This document shows, in pieces, positions 55,351 through 61,697 of a stretch of DNA of 64,000 nt. The notes under the pieces are model-generated. The model did not search any database. It saw nothing but the letters and a program-made list of their open reading frames with translations, and was not told where the DNA came from. The stretch lies in assembly GCA_049682815.1 (NCBI GenBank), contig JBAUII010000079.1:1-64000 (forward strand). Reading direction: 5' to 3'. Each line of letters starts with the position of its first letter. Position 1 is the first letter of the stretch. The stretch is from DASWID01 sp049682815. GTDB taxonomy: Bacteria; Desulfobacterota_D; UBA1144; Nemesobacterales; CSP1-2. Both the position numbers and the translations under genes were made by a program.

Positions 55351-56439
55351 CTAACTATTAGCAATATTAATAGTGGGTTTATACAGTGTGATTGTATTGT
55401 GATTGTTAAAGTTGGGTTCCAGCATTTTTACAGCGTTTTTCTTATGTTCTTGCGAGGGATGAGTATAGTGTTTCAGCATTCTAATATCTTTATGTCCAGT
55501 TATTTCCATTACCGTAATTATATCAACTCCCTTGGTTACCAGATCCGTTATAAAACTATGCCTTAGATCGTGAGGTCGGTAGTCTTCTAATTCAACTTTA
55601 TCTAAAACCCTTCTCCAAGCTTTACCTACGGAATCTTTACTACAATAATTAAACACTCTTTCTTTATCTTTATTTAAGCCACATATAACCTCATGGGCAG
55701 TAGAGTTCATGGGTACAGTTCTCTGATTGTAATTCTTAGCATCTCTGATGATCATATGGCCAGTTTCCAAATCTATATCTGTCCACTTAAGCTTAATCAA
55801 CTCGCTCACCCTCATTCCTGTATTTCTAGCGACTAAAATAAAGGCCTTAAGCATTATTGGAGCATTGTCAGTTATCTTATCAAGCGCATCGTGCGGAATG
55901 TATTTTGATTTTCTTTCATATTCCTCTGCGTTCAAAGGCTTTACTTTCTTAACATCAGAAATCGGGTTATTAGATGACTCCCCCCATCCAATAGCTCGAT
56001 TAAACATGGAACGAAGTACGTTAAGTTCTCGGTTGATAGTTGATGGTTTAACTCCTTCTTGTTTTCTTAGAGATTTATATTTTTCAATTTGCCAGGAAGT
56101 AATTTGGCTTATGTTCGTATTACCTACAAATTCAAAAAACTTTCTTGTTACATGAGCTTCTCTTTTATAGCCTTTCTGATTCTCTGTAATCCAATTTAGG
56201 TACTTATCTATCAAGTTTTTAAGAGGAATATTCTTCTCGGTTCTCTGCAGTTTATATCTTCCCTGCACTACCTCACCCATTCTTGCTTTTAGGGCTTGTT
56301 CGGCTTGCCCTCTTGTAAATATTCCAACATGTCCTATTCGTTCTTTTATCTGCCTTTTATTGTTGTAGTATGCGATCCACCAACTATTACCATGTTTGAA
56401 GATGCTTCCCATACCTCTTGCTCTTTGTTTACGTGCCAT
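55351..56439 (-). CDS. int: Tyrosine recombinase / integrase
   Basis: A 362-aa site-specific recombinase. The N-terminal part (~1-60) resembles an arm-DNA-binding domain (GSIFKHGNSWWIAYY), followed by a SAM-like core-binding domain (~70-165). The catalytic residues are R210 (NTGMRVSEL), K235, H290 and R293 (RPHDLRHSF), H316 (ITGHKDI) and Y325 (KHYTH). The set is complete, so the enzyme should be active. The gene ends 22 bp from the tRNA fragment, its usual place next to an attachment site. Confidence 0.96.
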   Translation of the reverse strand: MARKQRARGMGSIFKHGNSWWIAYYNNKRQIKERIGHVGIFTRGQAEQALKARMGEVVQGRYKLQRTEKNIPLKNLIDKYLNWITENQKGYKREAHVTRKFFEFVGNTNISQITSWQIEKYKSLRKQEGVKPSTINRELNVLRSMFNRAIGWGESSNNPISDVKKVKPLNAEEYERKSKYIPHDALDKITDNAPIMLKAFILVARNTGMRVSELIKLKWTDIDLETGHMIIRDAKNYNQRTVPMNSTAHEVICGLNKDKERVFNYCSKDSVGKAWRRVLDKVELEDYRPHDLRHSFITDLVTKGVDIITVMEITGHKDIRMLKHYTHPSQEHKKNAVKMLEPNFNNHNTITLYKPTINIANS

Positions 56440-56440
56440 T

Positions 56441-56617
56441 TTATTTTACCCCCTTACATTCTCTTTTTTTTAATAGATCCGCCATTGCTTCACGGACCAA
56501 CTCCGCCATTGCTCGGCCTTCCTTCTTTGCTACCGCTTTAAGCCTGTCTAATATTTCCTCGTCTATGTGTAGGTGAAATTGGCCTAATCTTTTTTTTCTC
56601 TCTTGACGTTTCTTCAT
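56441..56617 (-). CDS. Small ribbon-helix-helix DNA-binding protein (58 aa)
   Basis: A 58-aa protein, lysine/arginine-rich, not long enough for standard gene calls. It reads with a beta-strand (LGQFHLHIDEEI) followed by two helices (LDRLKAVAKKEG, AMAELVREAMADLLKK), the Arc/CopG fold. The ATG is at 56617 and the stop ends one base before the integrase start, so the two are translated as a unit. A consensus promoter lies upstream. It is likely a regulator or excision-control protein of the integrase. Confidence 0.82.
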   Translation of the reverse strand: MKKRQERKKRLGQFHLHIDEEILDRLKAVAKKEGRAMAELVREAMADLLKKRECKGVK

Positions 56618-56653
56618 AATAGATTATTATATACGAAGTAGGTATAATGTCAA
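56603..56653. promoter_or_regulatory. Bidirectional promoter region of the integrase operon and the next gene
   Basis: Minus strand: TTGACA (56653-56648) and TATAAT (56631-56626), spacer 16 bp, both perfect, driving the ribbon-helix-helix gene and int. Plus strand: TTGACG (56603-56608) and TATTAT (56625-56630), spacer 16 bp, plus a further TATAAT at 56643-56648, pointing to the gene at 56678. The two promoters overlap, so their use may be mutually exclusive. Confidence 0.7.
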
Positions 56654-56677
56654 ATAATAAATCTATGGAGGTAAATC

Positions 56678-57028
56678 ATGGACAAAAAGACCCAAATAAT
56701 AACTTTACTAAACGATATAAAACCACCGCTTTTTTTATCACCAATAGACCTTTTCCAACGACTGGTCATAGACTTATATGTGGAGTTCCGCTACATGTCT
56801 GACGATCTCGTAACTGCCGAGGATATGTTTAGAATAGCCTTACCAATTCTAGAGAGTAATATTACCGAAGAGGATATTAAGGCATATCAGGAGCTCAAAA
56901 AAGACCCCGTAGTATGCCACCTTATGGCTAAATATCCGGTGATTAAAAAAGCTATGAGAAATGGACGCACATCACAACTCATTTACAACTTCGAGAGAAA
57001 AGTTGTTAGAAAGGATGGAGTGAATTGA
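56678..57028 (+). CDS. Unknown protein of the mobile element (116 aa)
   Basis: A 116-aa soluble protein with GGAGGT 6 nt before the ATG and a promoter upstream. It appears helical. Blocks such as FLSPIDLFQRLVIDLYVEF and PVIKKAMRNGRTSQLIYNF suggest a compact domain. I do not recognise a family. It is divergent from the integrase operon, a place often held by a regulator or an element-specific gene; that is inference. Confidence 0.6.
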   Translation: MDKKTQIITLLNDIKPPLFLSPIDLFQRLVIDLYVEFRYMSDDLVTAEDMFRIALPILESNITEEDIKAYQELKKDPVVCHLMAKYPVIKKAMRNGRTSQLIYNFERKVVRKDGVN

Positions 57029-57061
57029 GTATTCGTCCTTGGATAATCAACTTAAAGTAAT

Positions 57062-57272
57062 CAGATATATTTTGAGCAATTAGAAAAGTACGATCCTGAG
57101 AAAGAGTGTCTTTTAATTGTCCAGGCTACCGAGAATACTGATTACCACTTTGCGAAACTATGGGTTTTCACAAAAAGGGATGGATCAGTTTATAGCATAG
57201 AACGTGCCTCCTAAATGTAATGGGATTGCCTATAACAACCTAGATGAAGTAACCTTTCCAGTAGAAACGTAG
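57062..57272 (+). pseudogene. Decayed small gene, frameshifted, no start codon
   Basis: The frame from 57062 reads coding-like: FEQLEKYDPEKECLLIVQ, then HFAKLWVFTKRDGSVYSIERA, to a stop at 57212-57214. One base out of frame the text continues from about 57208 as KCNGIAYNNLDEVTFPVET to a stop at 57270-57272. A single frameshift near 57207 joins them. No start codon is present and the upstream frame is blocked by a stop. I take it as a remnant; the family is not recognised. Confidence 0.5.
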
Positions 57273-57668
57273 ATTAATAAAGCTTTACTTACCTTTATTT
57301 TAATTTACTATCCTTATTCGATTGCATTCCTATATGGTCGCGTTAGAAAATAAAGAGACAGTATGTCCCCCATCATTCTATGCTAGGCTTTCACTGAGAT
57401 CTTAGTGACGGCATAGGCTAGTCAAAGGGGGTTCATGGGGTTAAGGGGGTTCATATATGTACTTAACCCTGTTTAAATTCTCAGGGAAAAAATCAGGAAA
57501 ACAGCAAACAGGGTATATAAGTAACCCTCTTATTCAAAGAAAATGCAGCCACGGCTTGTACAGAGGCCTTAAAAGGGTATTTATAGACAAGAATTTCTTG
57601 CTGGTCTTTGCAAATAAATCTTTCACGGGTCATTCCGCACGATATTCTAATAATGTATACTTTAATAC
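57273..57668. other. Intergenic stretch in the mobile element
   Basis: About 400 bp without a supported gene. A short repeated string, GGGGGTTCAT, occurs twice (57427-57436 and 57445-57454). A frame over 57457-57672 overlaps the next gene and lacks a ribosome site. Confidence 0.4.
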
Positions 57669-57959
57669 ATGAAAAGGTTAGCGTTCATTGTTTCATTTTT
57701 ATTGGTTATGTCAATAGCGGGGGTAGCCAATGCCCAGTACACGATAAATGATGTTTACTGGGACAAAGCAAGAGGAGAGTGGATGGTTGATGTTGAACCC
57801 TGGCCTCAGCAACCTGTGATAATTGTCCCTAACTACACATACAACGTATTCGTTCCTGCGCCACAGTATATACTTCCCGATACTTTTGAAGTGATTATTC
57901 AGGAGCCGGTATTTGACGAAAAGCTGCTACGGGGTCTAATGTTGGACTTGCCGTACTGA
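57669..57959 (+). CDS. Small exported protein of unknown function (96 aa)
   Basis: A 96-aa protein with a clear signal peptide (MKRLAFIVSFLLVMSIAGVANAQ, cleavage after ANA). The mature part of about 73 aa is rich in Pro, Val and Tyr (VYWDKARGEWMVDVEPWPQQPV, NYTYNVFVPAPQYILPD in pieces) and may form beta-structure. No lipobox, cysteine or known motif is seen. It is placed alone in the mobile element, so it may be cargo. Confidence 0.65.
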   Translation: MKRLAFIVSFLLVMSIAGVANAQYTINDVYWDKARGEWMVDVEPWPQQPVIIVPNYTYNVFVPAPQYILPDTFEVIIQEPVFDEKLLRGLMLDLPY

Positions 57960-58444
57960 ATGGGTGCAAGGTGTTAGTTATTTCTTTGACGTATCGGTAG
58001 GTCGCTAGGATTTGAGTTGCTTGGCGTAACCAATTGATGTTTTAGGGATAAAGATTTAGTATAACTACGTCCCGAGCGTCTCAGGATGCGACAGTGGTTG
58101 CTAGTGAATTTTTAGGTATAGATTAAGAGGTTGATAAATGTGTTCCTAGAGGGATTCAATAAGTTATTTTTTCTCAACCCTTACCTTAGTACCTTTTCTT
58201 GATTTTAGTTGCTTGGAATCTTTACCAGAGGCCATAGAATCGAAAAATAAGTCAAATTTGATTTATCCCCTTTGTTCCGATTTCACTACAAAATGTAATG
58301 CATATAAAGGAATACCTATATAGGATAAACCTTTACTTCTTTTATCTAGGGTGATTTTAGTTGCCTAGATAAGGGGTGTAAGGTTGATTATATGCGTTTT
58401 CTTTTTCGAGTTCCATAGAAAAAATTGCTTTCCCTTCTCGGATA
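57960..58444. other. Intergenic stretch with three direct repeats
   Basis: About 485 bp with no supported gene. It carries three direct copies of a 16-bp string, GATTTTAGTTGCTTGG and close variants, at 58009-58024, 58201-58216 and 58353-58368. Possible binding sites or a site of past recombination. Confidence 0.55.
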
Positions 58445-58960
58445 ATGTATTGCCATATACTTATGATTGAGAATAACGGATGGCAAGCTAAGCCTAAGAA
58501 GAAAAAGGACTCCTACTATAAATCTATGGCTAGAGTCAGAAAGGTAAGGTATAGGCTTTCCAAAAGTGAAAGGATGGTTTTTGATGTTGAAATTGAACCT
58601 GAGTATATCGATTATAGCTTAGAAGATAAGGCGAAGATCAGCGGGTTAAGTTTGAAACGCTATAGCGAAGCTTTTAGCAAAATGAACCGGAAACCTACAG
58701 TTAAGTTGGCGATTACAATTGGTCTGATCGAGAAAGACTTCACCGGAAATTGGTTTAGAAGGATTAATAAATTAATTGCATGGGCTGAAGCTGAGAAGGA
58801 TTACAAGTATATTTTGATTTTGGAACGAGAAAAGGCTTTGATGCCAAAGCGATTAATAGCCACTGGAAGGGTAGCAGGCGAATCTGAGGATGATGGGAAG
58901 TCTGAACCTGAATTACCCAAGGATATGCTTCCCGACCTGGAGCGGTGGGGACAACTATAG
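58445..58960 (+). CDS. Unknown protein of the mobile element (171 aa)
   Basis: A 171-aa soluble protein, basic at the N-terminus and acidic at the C-terminus. The start may be ATG 58445 or ATG 58463; neither has a strong ribosome site. The middle part (SLEDKAKISGLSLKRYSEAF ... VKLAITIGLIEKDF) hints at a helical DNA-binding domain, but I do not recognise a family. It is first of three genes in a row (58445-59999). Confidence 0.6.
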   Translation: MYCHILMIENNGWQAKPKKKKDSYYKSMARVRKVRYRLSKSERMVFDVEIEPEYIDYSLEDKAKISGLSLKRYSEAFSKMNRKPTVKLAITIGLIEKDFTGNWFRRINKLIAWAEAEKDYKYILILEREKALMPKRLIATGRVAGESEDDGKSEPELPKDMLPDLERWGQL

Positions 58961-58984
58961 TAAGTAAATTTTTAAGGAGATAGT

Positions 58985-59620
58985 ATGCCGATAAGAACAT
59001 TTGATTATCGTACAGATGAAGAAAGAACGGAGCGAAATAAGATGACTTTGGAAGAGCTAGTCAGGGCAAGCACAGGCGGTCTAGGTCTAGATTCGCTCGA
59101 GGATTTTAAAAAAGCTATTGCAAGAACAGGTAAAGTTCCCATCGGTGTTTTTAATCCTGAGCTTAGACGAATAGGCATGGAGCATCTGAGCCAATATAGG
59201 GGTGGTACACCTACAAGAGCGGAATTTCCTGTTTCCAAGATAGCACAAGGTGGAGGCGAAGGACTTAAGACATTATTGGAAGCTGCTGCTATAGGTTCAG
59301 GCAACTTAGAGAACATATCAGCTATGTTAATACCCAAATTGGGTATAGGATCTATTAATGCCTTGCGTTCCACTACGGGGTTTCTACCCATTGAACTTAG
59401 CCCTAATAGATTCACGCCAGGCGGTTTCACACAAAAGATAGATTTGGGTGCAGGCCAGAGCGGGTTCGTATTTGGACGGCAGGCAGATTTGGACTTGGCT
59501 AGAAACATGTTACAACGAAAGCAGGCACAGTTGGAATTACAGACAGGGCAGAGGAAGAGGCGATTTGGCAAACCTCAAAAAACTTCATTAATAGCACAGT
59601 ATTTAGCACAGCAGGGATAG
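58985..59620 (+). CDS. Unknown protein of the mobile element (211 aa)
   Basis: A 211-aa protein with AAGGAGAT 5 nt before the ATG. It has a charged N-terminus (TDEERTERNK), a Gly/Ala/Ser-rich centre (about 60-160) with amphipathic stretches (LLEAAAIGSGNLENISAML), and a basic C-terminus (LQTGQRKRRFGKPQ). The pattern would suit a structural or scaffold-like phage protein, but I have no family match and this is a guess. It is followed after 1 bp by the next gene. Confidence 0.6.
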   Translation: MPIRTFDYRTDEERTERNKMTLEELVRASTGGLGLDSLEDFKKAIARTGKVPIGVFNPELRRIGMEHLSQYRGGTPTRAEFPVSKIAQGGGEGLKTLLEAAAIGSGNLENISAMLIPKLGIGSINALRSTTGFLPIELSPNRFTPGGFTQKIDLGAGQSGFVFGRQADLDLARNMLQRKQAQLELQTGQRKRRFGKPQKTSLIAQYLAQQG

Positions 59621-59621
59621 T

Positions 59622-59999
59622 ATGGCCGATAATTTGACTGATTATACAACTGAAGAGAAAATAGATGTTATAGCTGATTTTGCCAATATTGACTCTGAAA
59701 GGATTAATGACATGATTCTAAATTATGCCTCTATGTGCGTCAATGAAATAATGCCTCAAGATTGTACTGTCCGCTTCGACAAAGACTTTGTTAAACTCAC
59801 TATACTTGCTTATGAGACTGCACTCGATTGTTGGTTTAAGCTGTTAGACGACTACGATGGAGATAAAGAGAGTGGAGAAGGCTTAGAACCGCATTCAATA
59901 AATGATCAACTTTACAGCTTTAATCAACAGATTCTCCAAGCGTTTTTTGAAAGGGTAAAAGAGGAAATGAGTGAAAGCACCCTTGAGAAGCTAAACTAA
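59622..59999 (+). CDS. Unknown acidic protein of the mobile element (125 aa)
   Basis: A 125-aa, strongly acidic, helical protein starting 1 bp after the preceding stop, so translated together with it. It has no signal peptide. Short cysteine-bearing stretches (NYASMCVNEIMPQDC) and a long C-terminal helix (LYSFNQQILQAFFERVKEEM) are visible. No family is recognised. The acidic character could suit a DNA mimic, but no direct evidence supports that. Confidence 0.6.
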   Translation: MADNLTDYTTEEKIDVIADFANIDSERINDMILNYASMCVNEIMPQDCTVRFDKDFVKLTILAYETALDCWFKLLDDYDGDKESGEGLEPHSINDQLYSFNQQILQAFFERVKEEMSESTLEKLN

Positions 60000-60042
60000 T
60001 TAAGATTTATCTACGGTGTAAAAGATTGCTTTACATTGATAA

Positions 60043-60144
60043 TTATTCTCTCCAATCCCGCCCTGTAAGATGTCTCCTTATATCATAGACACAGAGAGTA
60101 ATCACAATTAGACATACTGTTTGAACAAGTAGAATTTTCTCCAT
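60043..60144 (-). CDS. 33-aa single-helix membrane peptide
   Basis: A very small gene with an excellent AGGAGG ribosome site 8 nt before its ATG (60144). The peptide starts MEKILLVQTVCLIVITLCVY, one membrane helix, followed by a short basic tail (DIRRHLTGRDWRE). It lies on the strand opposite to its neighbours, between the acidic protein and the nuclease genes. A type I toxin-like or regulatory peptide is possible; that is inference. Confidence 0.55.
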   Translation of the reverse strand: MEKILLVQTVCLIVITLCVYDIRRHLTGRDWRE

Positions 60145-60277
60145 ACTATATCCTCCTATTTTAAGCTAATTATAATTCCTTATTTAATTTATTGATATTA
60201 TTGGGATTTGGATTTAATTATTGAACTGGCATGTCAGAGACAATATAATTAGGGTAACAGCTCAAGTGGGGGGAAAA

Positions 60278-61135
60278 ATGAGGCTAGGACATATAGTCCC
60301 GCTTATCTTAATAATATTTATCCCTATTTCGTTACAAGCAAAGGATGTTTATAAATGCGCTGACAAGAACGGCAACTTTTATTACAGCACTACAATCTGC
60401 CCAGGTGGGGAGAAAAAATCTAAGCCAAATGTAATTAACACACCGTCCCAGTTAGATCAGGGAAAAACTGTAAATAAAGAAGGGGGTGATATGCCACGGT
60501 CAAAGACTATACTTGAAGATAGCCCAGAACCTTCCGATTCAAAAAATAAAATTGCTAGTGAGATTGACGCCATAAATGCAAAAATAAAAGAACGCCAAAA
60601 GATGATGAGATTTTACGATACTAAGCAGTGTTACCAGACCTCACCACCTAATAGTGGAAGAGAAATTATCTGTGATCATACAAACAGCAAGTACCAAGCA
60701 TATGCTTTGGAAATAGCAGAGTTACTCCGCTATCGTGATCAGCTCTTATTTATTCTTAATTCTGATCCGCTACAGCTTCAAAATAGAAAATTTCCCTGTC
60801 AAGTTACACAAGTTATTGATGGCGATACCTTCGACTGTATTTTACCCAATGGAGTAGAAGACAGAGTTCGATTAATTGGAGTTGATGCACCGGAATCTGG
60901 GACGACTCATGGAGATTTGGCAACCGCATATTTACAATCCTATTTAATCCCGAACACTAGTGTAACTTTGGAATTGGATGCTGAGCCTAGAGACAAATAC
61001 GGACGCATACTTGCATATGTTTTTTTGGCTGATGGTACTATGATTAATGCTTTACTAGTTCAAGAAGGATATGCTACTGTAGACATATACCCGCCGAATG
61101 ACAAATATGAATCCTATTTAATTAATGCTCAATGA
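60278..61135 (+). CDS. Secreted DUF4124 / staphylococcal nuclease-like protein
   Basis: A 285-aa exported protein starting at ATG 60278 (GGGGGG upstream). After the signal peptide (cleavage near SLQAKD) comes a DUF4124 domain (DVYKCADKNGNFYYSTTICPGG), then a helical linker, and a C-terminal SNase domain (QVTQVIDGDTFDCIL, RVRLIGVDAPESG, RDKYGRILAYVF). The catalytic Arg and acidic residues (R-V-R-L, D-A-P-E, Y-G-R) are kept. The protein ends at YESYLINAQ, just short of the usual last helix, so the tail is clipped. It may degrade extracellular nucleic acid. Confidence 0.85.
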   Translation: MRLGHIVPLILIIFIPISLQAKDVYKCADKNGNFYYSTTICPGGEKKSKPNVINTPSQLDQGKTVNKEGGDMPRSKTILEDSPEPSDSKNKIASEIDAINAKIKERQKMMRFYDTKQCYQTSPPNSGREIICDHTNSKYQAYALEIAELLRYRDQLLFILNSDPLQLQNRKFPCQVTQVIDGDTFDCILPNGVEDRVRLIGVDAPESGTTHGDLATAYLQSYLIPNTSVTLELDAEPRDKYGRILAYVFLADGTMINALLVQEGYATVDIYPPNDKYESYLINAQ

Positions 61136-61143
61136 GTAGCCTT

Positions 61144-61377
61144 TCACCTATCAATCCATTCACGTAATTCACCGTTTGCTTTCATTCTGATTATGAGTTC
61201 TTCCAGTCCCTCTGATATAGAAATATACCCTCCGCAACTCTCAACAATACCTTCCAGGGTGATTTTGTACTTATCACAGTTAAGCCGCTCCCTATCCTCA
61301 GAGAAGGTTAAGTAAAAGCATTTAATACATAGCCCTTGCAATACAAGCTCTTTAATCTGATCGCTGTTGTTGTTCAT
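61144..61377 (-). CDS. Unknown small protein (77 aa) after the primase gene
   Basis: A 77-aa protein with paired cysteines (GLCIKCFYL) and two further cysteines (LNCDKY, VESCGGY), so it might bind a metal. It is soluble. It follows the primase gene on the minus strand and is probably co-transcribed with it. Its start lies inside the 3' end of an open frame that has no start codon of its own (see findings). No family is recognised. Confidence 0.55.
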   Translation of the reverse strand: MNNNSDQIKELVLQGLCIKCFYLTFSEDRERLNCDKYKITLEGIVESCGGYISISEGLEELIIRMKANGELREWIDR

Positions 61378-61545
61378 ATGTCTCTTTTACTCGTTTGAAA
61401 TTCTCACATTCAGGGGTAATGATATTGATTATGAGTTTTCCATTACTACTCCTTGTTTCGGTCTTATAGGTATCATCACTTATCTTTTGTATAGGTGTTG
61501 TCTTGTCCCCATTCGCCTCAGAAAATATTTTCTTTCCATTTTCGT

Positions 61546-61697
61546 TGACTAATTGACTAATGGGGTCACTATCTAATGATTTAGGGGAGTTATATTCAAA
61601 TAGTGAGTCATGACTAATCTCTGACTTATCTTGACTAATGTTTCGGCCTTAACTTCCTGTAATGATGCACTTTTTTTTAGAAAAGTGGTATTAGTCA
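61546..61697. repeat. Iteron-like cluster of TGACTAAT
   Basis: Exact 8-mers at 61546-61553, 61554-61561 (adjacent), 61611-61618 and 61632-61639, one inverted copy at 61690-61697, and a one-mismatch copy at 61622-61629. Several are 10-11 bp apart. They overlap the 3' end of the primase gene. This resembles iterons near a replication gene. Confidence 0.5.

Noticed and set aside
57457..57672. 71-codon frame before the small exported protein
   Set aside because: No ribosome site and it overlaps the true signal-peptide start by a few bases.
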